Source: Methanolinea sp. (GTDB lineage: Archaea > Halobacteriota > Methanomicrobia > Methanomicrobiales > Methanospirillaceae). Taken from it: a stretch of DNA of 64,000 bases. Both the position numbers and the translations under genes were made by a program. The DNA lies in the NCBI GenBank assembly GCA_018263335.1, contig JADFCY010000007.1, positions 25,473-89,472 of the forward strand. Direction: 5' to 3'. The stretch's first letter is position 1. Each line of letters starts with the position of its first letter. This document shows, piece after piece, positions 50,304 to 60,094 of this stretch. A model generated the notes under the pieces. That model did no database searches, had not been told where the DNA came from, and saw only the letters and a list, made by a program, of their open reading frames with translations.

Positions 50304-51893
50304 TTAGTCAAGGAGCACCGTAAGCGCCTCGTCAGCGTATGCATCCATGACGTATGGGATGCCCGATACGCGTGAAGCCTCCTCGGTGAGGGCCATCAGG
50401 TCATTGCGCGAGACTGACTGCAGGGTGAAGTTCCTGTTCCCTGCCATTATCTGCTGCAGCCCGATCTTGAACTTCTGGGCGTAGGTATAGATCCCGATCG
50501 CTCCCATCGGTATCTCCTTGAACCGGGAGCCATATTTCTCTTTCAGCTCCTCCCAGGTGACGAAGATCTCTTCCGGCACTGATCCGTACTTTGAGACGGT
50601 CTTCGGGAGGTCGCCCTCCTTTATCCACTTCTCGATGTTCTTTCCTACCATCCCAGGGATCATCAGGCCACGACCCATGCACACTGCCTTGAAGTAGGGG
50701 CTCCCCATGGCGATGGCCTTGAACACTCCGGGTTCATCCGAGAATCCGCCGGCCATGGCCATGTCGGGAACTCTCAGCCCCCTCTTCCTGAGCAGCTCGG
50801 CGTACTCTATTGCCAGGGACTGGAGGTAGAAGGTCGGGATTCCCCACTCGTTCATCATTGGCCAGGGGCTCATGCCGGTCCCACCCGGGGCGCCGTCGAT
50901 GGTGAGGAGGTCGATCTTTGCTTCCGACCCGTAGCGGATCGCCATTGCCAGTTCAACGGCCGAATACGCACCGGTCTTCAGGGTCACGCGCTTGAAACCC
51001 ACGTCCCTCAAGCGGTCAACCTCTTCCAGGAAGCCCTCCTTGCTGACAAACCCAAGGCGGGAGTGTCGCTCAAACTCCTTGAAGGCCCCCATCTTGAAGG
51101 CCGCCTGAGTATCCGGGCGCGTGGGATCGGGGAGGACGATGTATCCCCTCTTCTTCAGCTCGATTGCCCGCTCAAGTGACTTTACCTTTATCTCCCCGCC
51201 GATGCACTTGGCACCCTGGCCCCATTTCAGCTCGATGGTGTCCAGGTTGTGCTTGGACGCGACATACTCAGCAGTGCCGAGCCGAGTGTCCTCCACGTTC
51301 ATCTGGACGAGCATCTCGCCGTATCCATCCCAGAATTTTTTGTACAGGTCAATCCTGCGGTCCATCTCAGGTGATTTCTTGACCTTGCCCTTGTTGTCGA
51401 GGACGAGTTGCGGGTCGACCCCACAGACATTCTCGCCGCACACGATCGTAATTCCCGAAATCGCAGCCCCGATTGCAAAATGCTCCCAGTTGATCCTGGC
51501 AATATCCGTGGAACCAAGTGCCCCGGTGAAGATCGGGACACGCATTTTGACCTTTTTGTCCCATCCATACTCTGTCTCGGTGTTCACAGAGTAGAAGACC
51601 GCACTGTCGGGACCAATCTCTGTCCCTTCCGGGAGCCCGCGTGCCCCCATCGCATATCCCTGGATGTTCAGATGCGAGTAGTCTATTGGGTAATTCTTGT
51701 CGGCCCCTGCCGTGATCTCCCCGAACGGTCCTGGATAGAGAACTTCTCTTCCACGGAAAGAGGATAACCAGATCTCGCAACTTCCCTTGCACCCATCCAT
51801 GCACCGGGTGCATATCCCGGAGACCGGTGCCACATCGCGTGAGCGGTTGGTGGTGCCCGTCGCTTCATTTGCATTCGGCTGTCGAAGGTTCAT
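50304..51893 (-). CDS. FMN-binding glutamate synthase-family protein
   Basis: Equivalent to the FMN/Fe-S synthase domain of glutamate synthase, found alone in archaea. The 529-residue product has an N-terminal Cys cluster (CTRCMDGCKGSCEIW). The barrel has LKWGQGAKCIGGEIK, VTLKTGAYSAVELAMAI, the FMN site IDGAPGGTGMSPWPMMNEWG, and AGGFSDEPGVFKAIAMG. The ATG at 51893 is chosen because AAGGAGA lies just upstream, rather than an ATG at 51968 close to the TATA region. The amidotransferase and GXGXG domains are absent here, so the actual donor and product are uncertain. Confidence 0.88.
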   Translation of the reverse strand: MNLRQPNANEATGTTNRSRDVAPVSGICTRCMDGCKGSCEIWLSSFRGREVLYPGPFGEITAGADKNYPIDYSHLNIQGYAMGARGLPEGTEIGPDSAVFYSVNTETEYGWDKKVKMRVPIFTGALGSTDIARINWEHFAIGAAISGITIVCGENVCGVDPQLVLDNKGKVKKSPEMDRRIDLYKKFWDGYGEMLVQMNVEDTRLGTAEYVASKHNLDTIELKWGQGAKCIGGEIKVKSLERAIELKKRGYIVLPDPTRPDTQAAFKMGAFKEFERHSRLGFVSKEGFLEEVDRLRDVGFKRVTLKTGAYSAVELAMAIRYGSEAKIDLLTIDGAPGGTGMSPWPMMNEWGIPTFYLQSLAIEYAELLRKRGLRVPDMAMAGGFSDEPGVFKAIAMGSPYFKAVCMGRGLMIPGMVGKNIEKWIKEGDLPKTVSKYGSVPEEIFVTWEELKEKYGSRFKEIPMGAIGIYTYAQKFKIGLQQIMAGNRNFTLQSVSRNDLMALTEEASRVSGIPYVMDAYADEALTVLLD

Positions 51894-51969
51894 GTAATTC
51901 TCCTTGTGCTCTGGTAGAATTTCAATGATATCAAAGATTGTCTGGGGAGAGAGCCCCAAACTGACCATA

Positions 51970-51995
51970 GTTTTATATTTTAAATGCTTATAAGC
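51970..51995 (-). promoter_or_regulatory. TATA region for glutamate synthase-like gene
   Basis: The leftward strand contains GCTTATAAGC (also a perfect 10-base palindrome) followed by AAATATAAAAC. Either can serve as TATA box and would give a leader of about 55-75 bases to the ATG at 51893. Confidence 0.5.
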
Positions 51996-52101
51996 GCTTG
52001 CCTTCCCCCCCTACATATATTTTGCGGATATTTTCGTGAAGCGAAACCTTATCCGTCCTTTTTTTCTGGAAAAAAAGGATATCTCTCACCGGGAGTGTCA
52101 G

Positions 52102-53223
52102 TCAATCGATGGAGATGAGGTCATAGGAGGACTGCCCAAGGGAGATCTCCTCTCCATACCGGACCTGCATGTAACCGTCGGTGTTCTTCCAGGTCCCCTT
52201 GAACTTGTCCTTGCCCTTTCCATGGTTCTGCTGCAGAAACGACCCCCTGTTTCCCTCCGCCGCATTCACGAGGTCGTAACTTGCAGCGTCGATGGCGACC
52301 GGGTCCCGGGAGGCAAGGATGCCGATGTCAGGAACGATGGAGACATCGCTCCACGGTACACAGTCACAGTCAGGGGTAATCCGCAGGAGGAAGTTCATGT
52401 ACCCTGTCTTCTTCTCCCTCCCCTTCACCACCGCCGCTGCATACTCCACCAGCCTCTCGATAAACTCGGGGATCTCCGTCTCCCAATCGACATCGATGGC
52501 ATTCGAAGGGCATGTGGTCATGCATTCGAAACACCCGATACAGAGTTGATGGTCGATCCTTGCCCTCTGCCCATTCCCGGTGACGGCGAGCGCTATCGCC
52601 TCTCTCGGACAGACTGATACGCACCTGCCGCACCCGGTGCACCTCTCTTCCAGATTGAGGGGGCGGGCGCAGTGCTGGGCCTGCTTTCCCGCCGGAGGGG
52701 CACACCCCATCGCCAGGTTCTTAATCGCACCACCAAACCCTGCCACATCGTGCCCCTTGAAGTGGGAGAGGACGATCATGGCCTGGGAATCGGCAATATC
52801 CCCGGAGATCAGCACGTTCCCGAAATGCTTCGAGCGGATTTCCACGCTCCTCGTATTTCCTCCACGGAGGCCGTCAGCAATGATTAACGGCGCAGCAACA
52901 ACCGCAAACGCAAAACCGTGCTCTATTGCCGTGCAGAGGTGGTCCACCGCATTGCTGCGCCTCCCGCGGTAGAGTGTGTTCGAATCGGTCAGGAACGGTT
53001 TTCCTCCCGCCTGCTTCACTCTGTCCACAACGCAGCGGACATGCACGGGGTTGATATAAGACTCGTTTCCCCATTCCCCGAAGTGCAACTTGATCGCGGT
53101 GAGGTCTCCGGGTTCGACCATCCGGTGAAACCCGGCCGCATCAAAAAGTCGCTGTATCTTTGACAGGGTATTCTGACCGGGCTCACGCGCCCTCATGGCG
53201 GCAAAATACACTTCTTTTGGCAT
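52102..53223 (-). CDS. DUF362 domain protein with two [4Fe-4S] ferredoxin motifs
   Basis: A 373-residue iron-sulfur protein. The N-terminal DUF362 domain (TAIKLHFGEWGNESYINP, AMIVLSHFKGHDVAGFGGAIKN) is interrupted in the middle by two ferredoxin motifs, CTGCGRCVSVCP and CIGCFECMTTCP. The C-terminal part of DUF362 follows (VPDIGILASRDPVAIDAAS). It is probably a cytosolic redox protein of unknown partner; DUF362 proteins are common in anaerobes. The ATG at 53223 is preferred to a GTG three codons upstream. It follows the ferritin gene on the same strand but has its own TATA box flanked by an inverted repeat. Confidence 0.87.
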   Translation of the reverse strand: MPKEVYFAAMRAREPGQNTLSKIQRLFDAAGFHRMVEPGDLTAIKLHFGEWGNESYINPVHVRCVVDRVKQAGGKPFLTDSNTLYRGRRSNAVDHLCTAIEHGFAFAVVAAPLIIADGLRGGNTRSVEIRSKHFGNVLISGDIADSQAMIVLSHFKGHDVAGFGGAIKNLAMGCAPPAGKQAQHCARPLNLEERCTGCGRCVSVCPREAIALAVTGNGQRARIDHQLCIGCFECMTTCPSNAIDVDWETEIPEFIERLVEYAAAVVKGREKKTGYMNFLLRITPDCDCVPWSDVSIVPDIGILASRDPVAIDAASYDLVNAAEGNRGSFLQQNHGKGKDKFKGTWKNTDGYMQVRYGEEISLGQSSYDLISID

Positions 53224-53250
53224 TCCTTGCACTCATCCTCTCAATATCAG

Positions 53251-53287
53251 AAGTGGGATCCACCTTCTTTATAGGATTATCCCACTT
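53251..53287 (-). promoter_or_regulatory. Inverted repeat flanking the TATA box of the DUF362 gene
   Basis: A perfect 9-base inverted repeat, AAGTGGGAT at 53251-53259 and ATCCCACTT at 53279-53287, brackets the leftward TATA element CCTATAAAG (about 53266-53274). Its position is ideal for a repressor that blocks TBP/TFB binding. The regulator is unknown. Confidence 0.55.
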
Positions 53288-53387
53288 GGCTGGGCAGGTT
53301 GCCCGTCCGGCCTCTCATGGTGCCGGTATGTGGGGGGGTGGCAGGATATTCCTGGCATGCCCCTCGCTCCAGAAAAGAATGGAGAGG

Positions 53388-53876
53388 TTATTCCCTCTTC
53401 CCGAGTTCATGGTCCAGCCAGAAGAGGTGCCCGACGATATCGCCCATCATCCTGATCTGGGCCTGGATTTCACTTGCGTTGGCTTCTTCTTCAACCTGCT
53501 CCTTGACAAACCACCCGAGGAAATTGATGGTGGCATAGTCTTTCTCTTTCGTCGCGAGGTCCATGAGGGCATGAATCAGTCCCGTGACTTTCTTCTCGTG
53601 CTCGTAGACCTGGTCAAAGACATCCCCGACAGACTTCCATTCCGTCTTCGGCGCATCGATCTTTGCGAGTTTTACGGTCCCTCCGGCCTCTATGATATAG
53701 TCAAAGAACTTCATTCCATGCGCCCGTTCCTCGTCCGCCTGGAGCCGGAGCCACTTGGCAAACCCTTTCATCGGGATCGTCTCGCAGTAGGCGGCCATGG
53801 ACAGGTAGAGGTACGATGAGAACAGTTCTGCATTGAGCTGCTTGTTCAGTGCTTCTTCAATACTCTTCTTCAACAA
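53388..53876 (-). CDS. Ferritin
   Basis: A non-haem ferritin of 162 residues that oxidises and stores iron in a 24-subunit shell. Di-iron ligands are visible: Glu17 in NAELFSSYLYLS, Glu50 and His53 in DEERAHGMKFF, Glu94 in YEHEKKVTGLI, and the helix-4 segment FVKEQVEEEANAS. The TTG start is supported by GGAGGAA about 7 bases upstream. It lies upstream of the DUF362 iron-sulfur gene, which suggests shared iron or redox physiology. Confidence 0.94.
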   Translation of the reverse strand: MLKKSIEEALNKQLNAELFSSYLYLSMAAYCETIPMKGFAKWLRLQADEERAHGMKFFDYIIEAGGTVKLAKIDAPKTEWKSVGDVFDQVYEHEKKVTGLIHALMDLATKEKDYATINFLGWFVKEQVEEEANASEIQAQIRMMGDIVGHLFWLDHELGKRE

Positions 53877-54087
53877 TTGTATTCCTCCAAGACATGGTGG
53901 TATTGACCAAGAAGGGCTTTAATGGTTTGGTTCATGCCTCCCTGCCCGGGAATGTCCATCGGTTCCCATGGCGGCGTGAATCGATCTCGGTCCGGGGTGA
54001 CTGTCACTTTACACATCAGGGAACCTCCAATTGCTCCCGGCGATTCTCCCCCCAGTTTATGGAGATCTCAATAAAAAAGGTGGGGGA

Positions 54088-54828
54088 TTAACGAATGACT
54101 ACCGACGCGTTGCTGTCGAATGGATTTGTCCGCATCGCCAATGACGAGAGGTATGGGTAGTGGGTATGGAGGTGCTTCATGTAGGAGAGCCATTCGAGGG
54201 AGAGGAGACGGTATATTCTCTCCACGTCCCCTTTGAGATGGAGACAGTCTTTTTCCGTGAGGCAGGAGAGGGTGTCCCTCCTCTCGATCTCCTCGGTGAA
54301 ATGAAAGACCGCCCGCAACACTTCGGTAAATGCCTGGTGCTCAAGGAGGAGGGGGTTTTCAAGGAGACGGAGAAGGAAGTTCCTCCTCTCTTTCAAGAAC
54401 GATCTCATCAATCCGAGATCTATCCTGCTGAAATCCACCTGGTACGTGTATTTTTCCATGGTCTCTCTTACCCGGTGAAAGTCTTCATCCTTCCAGTCTC
54501 CACTGACCCGGAGTGAATCTTCGAGCGTTGAGATCTTTGGGTCCGTGCGGGCGATACTCTTCAGCAGGTCTGTTCCCACCTCGGAGAAGAAGGTCCCAAT
54601 CACCATGTTCAGCTTCTCCAGGCGCTCCCTGCGGGCCCGGACACTCAGCAATTCGTTCAACACCAGCGTCACCAGGAGCACGTTGATGGGCAGGAATCCC
54701 AGCGCATTGAAGACGTAATAATACGTGTTCTCAGGGTCGCCGAGTACGAAGAACTTGAGAGAATAAATGAGAAAGGAGCTGGCCAGGAGGATTATCCCGA
54801 GTTTTATCTGCCAGGAATATTTACTCAT
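54088..54828 (-). CDS. Two-helix membrane protein with cytoplasmic helical domain, hypothetical
   Basis: A 246-residue protein with two N-terminal membrane helices (LGIILLASSFLIYSLKFFVL; YVFNALGFLPINVLLVTLVL). A long predicted cytoplasmic helical region follows (ELLSVRARRERLEKLNMVIG, FLKERRNFLLRLLENPLLLE, ERRDTLSCLTEKDCLHLKGD). No catalytic motif is seen and I do not recognise a named family. The ATG at 54828 is preferred over the longer in-frame start. It is transcribed separately from ferritin, with 211 bases between them. Confidence 0.7.
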   Translation of the reverse strand: MSKYSWQIKLGIILLASSFLIYSLKFFVLGDPENTYYYVFNALGFLPINVLLVTLVLNELLSVRARRERLEKLNMVIGTFFSEVGTDLLKSIARTDPKISTLEDSLRVSGDWKDEDFHRVRETMEKYTYQVDFSRIDLGLMRSFLKERRNFLLRLLENPLLLEHQAFTEVLRAVFHFTEEIERRDTLSCLTEKDCLHLKGDVERIYRLLSLEWLSYMKHLHTHYPYLSSLAMRTNPFDSNASVVIR

Positions 54829-54890
54829 GCTTCCACTCTTCACTCAACGCTTCGCATTCCCTGGTGAAATACGTGCCGTATGTCAGGGGA

Positions 54891-56018
54891 TCACTGCCTC
54901 CCGGTGGCCCGGGTGAGCGCTTCGACGTTGCTCCTGGTAAAGAACCCGTCAAACCCCTCGTACCGGTGAATGTACTCATTGACAATCATCGTATGGGGTG
55001 AAGGCATTGAGAATGTCTGCTTGAGCCCTTCGCCGGGAGAGCCCACGAGATCCACGAGGAATTCCATGCCATGACTGCCAAGCTCGCGGAATACTTCGTC
55101 GATCTCTTCGGTGCAGAAGGCCATGTGGTGGACGCGGGTCCCGTAGAAGCGGATGAACTTCTCGGTCGGCCCTGAAGCGTCGTCGTCAGTATAGGGTGCG
55201 ATCCCTGAAGTAAAGACCATCGCAAAGTCGTCCCTGCTCAGGCGGGCAACGCTCGTGATGGAATTGAGGGACTTCACGAACACCGCAAAATCAAAGTGAT
55301 ACCCCGTCAGCGCGATAAACTCTATGATGGCGCTGTTCCTCTCGATCGCCCTCACCCTCGTCGCGGTATGGTCGAGCCCGTGTATCAGCGAGAGCCAGGG
55401 GAGGTCGGGTTTTTTGAGGGTAATGGGGAGTCTCTTTGCCCCTGCTCCCGCAAATGAGCGGCCGGATCCCGTCCATTCAATAAACCCGAGCGAGTTCCCG
55501 GTGAACCTGGACGGGGCGGTCTGGATGAACCGGAAATCGGGCGCATCAATGATGCTGTCAGTCAGGAACCGGACTCCCCTGCCACGCTGGATATCCACAT
55601 AGGTGTCAAGGTCACGAGCCCGGAAGACGAATGTCTCGAGGCGGGTATTGGGAAGTGCCCTCGCTTTTTCAGCCTGGTTGAAGGTCGAGAAAGGATTCCT
55701 GCCTTTCCCCCTGCTCCTTACGAGAAGGGACGGCGAATCCCTGGTCCCGAGTACGAAAGTAGTTGCTTTTGGGTCTGCGAATTGCTCCGTGATTTCAAGG
55801 CCGGTGAACTTCAGAAGTTCTTCCACCGCAGGCTCAAGTCTCCCGGGCTCGGTGTTGATGATCACCGCCTCGAGACCTTCGACAAGCCCTTCGAGGCCTG
55901 CGTCGCGTCTGCTCTCCATCACCCCCGGCAGTCTCCCTGCGAGGTCATTCTCCTGCCACTGCATGAAGTCCCCTTCGGCAACTCCCTCCGGCGGGACTGT
56001 ACCTCCCCGATTGTCCAT
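54891..56018 (-). CDS. 4-hydroxyphenylpyruvate dioxygenase-like VOC protein
   Basis: A 375-residue protein with the two-module vicinal oxygen chelate layout of HPPD. Putative iron ligands are His at about 217 (HGLDHTATRV), His at about 298 (RVHHMAFCTEEIDEVF) and Glu at about 348 (IVNEYIHRYEGFDGFF), matching the HPPD H-H-E set. The C-terminal helix also resembles HPPD. The ATG at 56018 is chosen because AAGGTGG lies about 6 bases upstream. True HPPD needs oxygen, so in a strict anaerobe a different reaction is likely. No tyrosine-degradation gene is adjacent. Confidence 0.78.
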   Translation of the reverse strand: MDNRGGTVPPEGVAEGDFMQWQENDLAGRLPGVMESRRDAGLEGLVEGLEAVIINTEPGRLEPAVEELLKFTGLEITEQFADPKATTFVLGTRDSPSLLVRSRGKGRNPFSTFNQAEKARALPNTRLETFVFRARDLDTYVDIQRGRGVRFLTDSIIDAPDFRFIQTAPSRFTGNSLGFIEWTGSGRSFAGAGAKRLPITLKKPDLPWLSLIHGLDHTATRVRAIERNSAIIEFIALTGYHFDFAVFVKSLNSITSVARLSRDDFAMVFTSGIAPYTDDDASGPTEKFIRFYGTRVHHMAFCTEEIDEVFRELGSHGMEFLVDLVGSPGEGLKQTFSMPSPHTMIVNEYIHRYEGFDGFFTRSNVEALTRATGRQ

Positions 56019-56153
56019 TTCTGCACCCACCTTCATTGGCAGAAGGTGCGAAAGGGTGAACCATAAAGGTTGGGACAGCGGAAAAATCTGCAGGGGAGAG
56101 GGGCTTTTTTTGCCCCTCCCGTATGCCGGCCCTGCATTTGCGCTCCTTTTGCG

Positions 56154-56297
56154 TCAGTCTATGTATCTGCCCGGATCCGCATCGAATTTCTTCTTGCAGC
56201 CGGGAGCACAGAAGTAGTAGGTTTTTCCCTTGTACTGGCTCGTGAACTTTGCCGTCTTCTCGTCAACGGTCATCTTGCAAATAGGGTCGATTGCCAT
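56154..56297 (-). CDS. YHS domain metal-binding protein
   Basis: A 47-residue protein that is a single YHS (TRASH-like) domain: DPICKMTVDEKTAKFTSQY followed by YYFCAPGCKKKFDADPGRY. It has Cys ligands in ICKM and FCAPGC. YHS domains often accompany heavy-metal ATPases and bind copper or similar ions. AAGGTG precedes the ATG. It lies only 4 bases after copA on the same strand, so it is probably a small chaperone or sensor for the same metal. Confidence 0.85.
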   Translation of the reverse strand: MAIDPICKMTVDEKTAKFTSQYKGKTYYFCAPGCKKKFDADPGRYID

Positions 56298-56301
56298 GCG
56301 C

Positions 56302-58794
56302 TCACACCTTAGGGGAGTGGTATCGCTTCGCCGGCGGTATATACCTTTTGAGCGAGAGAGAGAGAGAGACAACGGTTACGGAGGAGAGCGCCATTGCGAG
56401 TGCTGCCAGTTCAGGGCGGAGGGTGTATCCTGTAACAGGGTAGAATACCCCTGCTGCAAGAGGAATCAGTGCCGCGTTGTACGCAAATGCCCAGAATATA
56501 TTCTGCCGTATACGCGACATGACCTTCCGTGAGAGCTGGATGGCAGCGGCGGCATCGAGGAGGTCGTCCCTGACAAGGACGATGTCCCCGCTCTCGATTG
56601 CCACGTCAGTCCCGCTCCCGATGGCGATGCCGACATCGGCCCGTGCAAGGGCGGGGGCATCGTTTATCCCGTCACCCACGAACGCCACGACGTTGCCGGC
56701 CCCCTGGAGATTTTCGACCTCCTTTGCCTTGTCTTTCGGGAGGACTTCCGCGTACACCTCTTCAATGCCGAGCCTCTTCCCGATGGCTGCCGCGGTGAGC
56801 CGGTTGTCACCGGTGATCATCGCCACCTTCATCCCCATCCCTTTGAGGATTTCCAGCGCGGGCGCCGTGGTCTCCTTGACGGTATCGGCAACACCAATGA
56901 TCCCTGCGAGGTTTCCTCCGACTGCGACCAGGATGACGGTCTTGCCCTCCCTCTGGAGGTCGCGGACTACGGATTCGCGGTCCTGCGCGAGCAGAACCCC
57001 GCGCTCTTCCAGGAATGCGCGGTTCCCCACCAGTATCTCCTCGCCGAGGACCCGCGCTGACACTCCCTTTCCCCCGTGGGTGTTGAACCCTTCTGCCTCT
57101 CCGACATGGGCACCTTCTGAGAGGGCTTTCTGCACCACCGCGTCCGCCAGGGGATGCTGCGAGTTCTTCTCGACCGCGGCCGCAATTCCAAGGAGTGTCT
57201 TTTCATCTATTCCAAAGGGATGCACGTCGGTGACCTCTGGCTTTCCCCGGGTGAGGGTTCCTGTCTTGTCAAAGACGACGGTGTTCACCTGGTCCGCGGT
57301 CTCGAGTGCCTCCCCGTTCCTGATCAGGACCCCGAGCTCCGCACCCCGCCCCACACCGACTGTGACCGCGGTCGGTGTCGCGAGCCCGAGCGCACACGGG
57401 CATGCGACTACCAGGATGGAGACAAGCGCGGTCAGGGCGAAGAGGAGGGTCGATCCGATCACCAGGTACCACACAAGGAAGGCAGCGAGCGCAATCGCGA
57501 GGACCACTGGGATGAAGTAACTCACCGCGACATCCGCGATGCGCTGGACGGGTGGCTTTGATGCCTGCGCGGCCTCGACGAGCCGGATGATCTGGGCAAG
57601 CACCGTGTCCTTTCCCACCTTCTCGGCCCTGAATGTGATGCTGCCATTCGTGTTCAGGGTCCCTGCAACGACCTGCGCACCTGCTGCCTTCAGGACCGGG
57701 ATCGGCTCTCCTGTGATCATCGACTCGTCCACGTAACTTTCACCATCTGTGACCTGGCCATCCACCGGGATCTTTGATCCCGGCTTGACCCTGATCATAT
57801 CCCCCACCCCGACGTCCTCGATGGGGACCTCTCTCTCCCCGTCACCCGTGACCACGAGGGCTGTCTTCGGTCGGAGTCCCATGAGTGCCCGTATCGCTGC
57901 AGAAGTCCTCCCCTTTGCCCTCGCCTCGAGGTACCTGCCAAGGATGAGGAACGAGGCCAGCATTATCGCAGTGTCGTAGAACATGAACTCGTGGGTGAGC
58001 ACTATCCCGAGCGTCCCAAGAACGCTTGATACATACGCAACCCCTGTGCCCATCGCATACATCACGTCCATGTTAAGGGTCCTGTTCTTGGCCGCCATCC
58101 GGGCAGCCCGGAAAATTGGGGAGGCAACGTAGATGAAGACCGGCGTGGAGACCGCAAGCATGAGCAACGAGAGATCGTGCATGGTGAGTGGGAGGGGGAT
58201 GTACATGAGGGCAAAGAGGGGGATGCTGACGGCAAACCCCACCATGAACCGCCGGAACTTGTCATCGAGATCGCGCTTTCGTGCCTCCTCCTCAGCCTCC
58301 ACGGTGAGCTGGTCGGCCAGTCCGAGGTACTGGTACCCCGCATCCTCGATTGCCTTCCTCATGTCCTCGAGCGTCGTGAGAGAGGAGTTGTAGGACACAT
58401 TCGCCTTCTCTGTGGCGAGGTTGACCTGCGCCCTGACGACGCCGGGGAGTGCAGAGAGGGCATTCTCGATCGTCTCGACGCAGGTGGCGCAGACCATGCC
58501 CCCCACCTTCAGGGTGGCCTCCTCGTGGACAACCTCGTAGCCGGCATCCCTGACGGCCCGCTCGATATCCGAGAGCGTTGCATGTGCGGTGTCGTACTCA
58601 ACCCGTGCCGTGTCTGTACCGAAATTGACCTCTGCCCGATCCACCTTTCCAATCCTGGCAAGCGATTTCTCGATGTTTGCGGCACAGGTTGCGCAATGCA
58701 TCCCCGATATCTTCAGTTCCAGCGTTTTCTTCTCCTGACCTGTCACGGTACCACCTGTCGCCGAATTTTGAACCTGCACACTCCTCTGCCTCAT
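56302..58794 (-). CDS. copA: Copper-translocating P1B-type ATPase
   Basis: Exports monovalent copper from the cytoplasm. It carries two N-terminal HMA domains (GMHCATC near residue 31, GMVCATC near 97) and eight predicted membrane helices with the metal site CPC in [13 protein letters not shown] near 465. The actuator TGEPIPV, phosphorylation site DKTGTLT near 508, HP locus around SQHPLADAV, and [21 protein letters not shown] are all present. At 830 residues it is complete. A GTG at 58746 with GGTGG upstream is an alternative start. A YHS-domain gene follows in the operon. Confidence 0.95.
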   Translation of the reverse strand: MRQRSVQVQNSATGGTVTGQEKKTLELKISGMHCATCAANIEKSLARIGKVDRAEVNFGTDTARVEYDTAHATLSDIERAVRDAGYEVVHEEATLKVGGMVCATCVETIENALSALPGVVRAQVNLATEKANVSYNSSLTTLEDMRKAIEDAGYQYLGLADQLTVEAEEEARKRDLDDKFRRFMVGFAVSIPLFALMYIPLPLTMHDLSLLMLAVSTPVFIYVASPIFRAARMAAKNRTLNMDVMYAMGTGVAYVSSVLGTLGIVLTHEFMFYDTAIMLASFLILGRYLEARAKGRTSAAIRALMGLRPKTALVVTGDGEREVPIEDVGVGDMIRVKPGSKIPVDGQVTDGESYVDESMITGEPIPVLKAAGAQVVAGTLNTNGSITFRAEKVGKDTVLAQIIRLVEAAQASKPPVQRIADVAVSYFIPVVLAIALAAFLVWYLVIGSTLLFALTALVSILVVACPCALGLATPTAVTVGVGRGAELGVLIRNGEALETADQVNTVVFDKTGTLTRGKPEVTDVHPFGIDEKTLLGIAAAVEKNSQHPLADAVVQKALSEGAHVGEAEGFNTHGGKGVSARVLGEEILVGNRAFLEERGVLLAQDRESVVRDLQREGKTVILVAVGGNLAGIIGVADTVKETTAPALEILKGMGMKVAMITGDNRLTAAAIGKRLGIEEVYAEVLPKDKAKEVENLQGAGNVVAFVGDGINDAPALARADVGIAIGSGTDVAIESGDIVLVRDDLLDAAAAIQLSRKVMSRIRQNIFWAFAYNAALIPLAAGVFYPVTGYTLRPELAALAMALSSVTVVSLSLSLKRYIPPAKRYHSPKV

Positions 58795-58846
58795 ATCTTA
58801 ATGCAAAATAGATGAACGTTTGGCTCCGAGCCAGGCCTGGCCGCAG

Positions 58847-60088
58847 TCACATGAGGCGTAAGAACACCCAATACACTGCGCAGTTTGCGACCGTGAGGGG
58901 GATGCCGACGCGGGAGAACTCCCAGAAAGTGAGCGTATGCCCTCTCTTCTCCGCGTTCTGCACGACGATCACGTTGCTTGCGGCACCGAGGATCGTGAGG
59001 TTGCCGGCGATGGTGCTTCCCGCGGCAAGCGCCATCACGCCCTCAATCGATAACCCCTGCTGGGCAATGAGGGGTTGGAAGAGCGCAACGAAGGGGACGT
59101 TTGAGATGAACTGGCTGAACATCACGCTCGATGCGAGGATGAGGGGGATTGACTGGAGTCCGGTAAAGTCGAGGCCCGACTGGAAAAACCCCGACTGGTA
59201 CACACTCTGCATGAGGACGAACATGGATGCAAAGAAGACCAGTGTGGGCCAGTCGATGTTCCGCACGATGGCTACCCGCTGGCTGCTGAAGATCACGAGC
59301 GGGAGTGCGCCCGCGACCGCAATAAGCGCAAGCGGGATGATCGTGGGGCCGGTGATGACCCGGATGCCGATGAGCACGAGGATGATGGCGAGTGAGGCCC
59401 GGGAGATCCAGGCGAGACGCTCGTCTCTCACCTGCCCCTCCTGCGCATCAAAGGTGCACCCGGCTCCCTCGACGGGGAAAAGCCTGGTGAGCACAAAATA
59501 GGCGATTCCGAGGTTAATAAGGGTTGGTACACCCAGATAGAAGAGAAACGCAAGGAATGGCTGGGACAACCCGCTGTACGTCGCGATGAGAAGGTTCTGG
59601 GGATTTCCAATCGGGCTCATCACGCTCCCGATGGTGACGGCAAAGCAGAGGGCAAGGAGGGCGGTCTTTGGGTTCACCCCAAACCGGCAGGCATACGCAA
59701 TCACAATCGGCGTCCCGATGATGGCAACCGTGTCATTCATCAGGAGTGCGGAGAGGAGCCCCATACCGAAAAGGATGAAGAGGATGAAATGCTCGCCATT
59801 CCGGGCCCTTGCAAACAGGCGGAACGAGAGCGAGTGGAGATAGCCGCTCCGCTCCAATGCCTCCCCCACGATGAACATTGAGAGAAGAAAGACCATCACG
59901 TCAAGATTTATTGAGGCAACTGCATCCATGAGAGAGATCTGCCCGAGGAGAAGGACTGCAATCGCTCCGCCGAGCATCACCTGCCAGATCCGCAGTCGGA
60001 ACCTTCCTACCTGCCGGATCGCGATCAGCAGGAATACCGCTGCCAGTATGATGATTGAGAGGGGCAGGGGGGCAAGCACAGGTTCCAC
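58847..60088 (-). CDS. SLC13/ArsB-type anion permease
   Basis: A polytopic membrane protein of about 11-12 helices in the ion-transporter superfamily that includes ArsB, NhaD and SLC13 carriers. Family motifs are SALLMNDTVAIIGTPIVIAYA, SVMSPIGNPQNLLIA and the repeat-related SNVPFVALFQPLI with NLTILGAASNVIV. The length is 413 residues. The GTG start at 60088 lies 6 bases after the upstream reductase gene, and copA lies 52 bases downstream. The substrate (arsenite, another anion or Na+/H+) cannot be told from sequence. Confidence 0.83.
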   Translation of the reverse strand: MEPVLAPLPLSIIILAAVFLLIAIRQVGRFRLRIWQVMLGGAIAVLLLGQISLMDAVASINLDVMVFLLSMFIVGEALERSGYLHSLSFRLFARARNGEHFILFILFGMGLLSALLMNDTVAIIGTPIVIAYACRFGVNPKTALLALCFAVTIGSVMSPIGNPQNLLIATYSGLSQPFLAFLFYLGVPTLINLGIAYFVLTRLFPVEGAGCTFDAQEGQVRDERLAWISRASLAIILVLIGIRVITGPTIIPLALIAVAGALPLVIFSSQRVAIVRNIDWPTLVFFASMFVLMQSVYQSGFFQSGLDFTGLQSIPLILASSVMFSQFISNVPFVALFQPLIAQQGLSIEGVMALAAGSTIAGNLTILGAASNVIVVQNAEKRGHTLTFWEFSRVGIPLTVANCAVYWVFLRLM

Positions 60089-60094
60089 ACGGGG

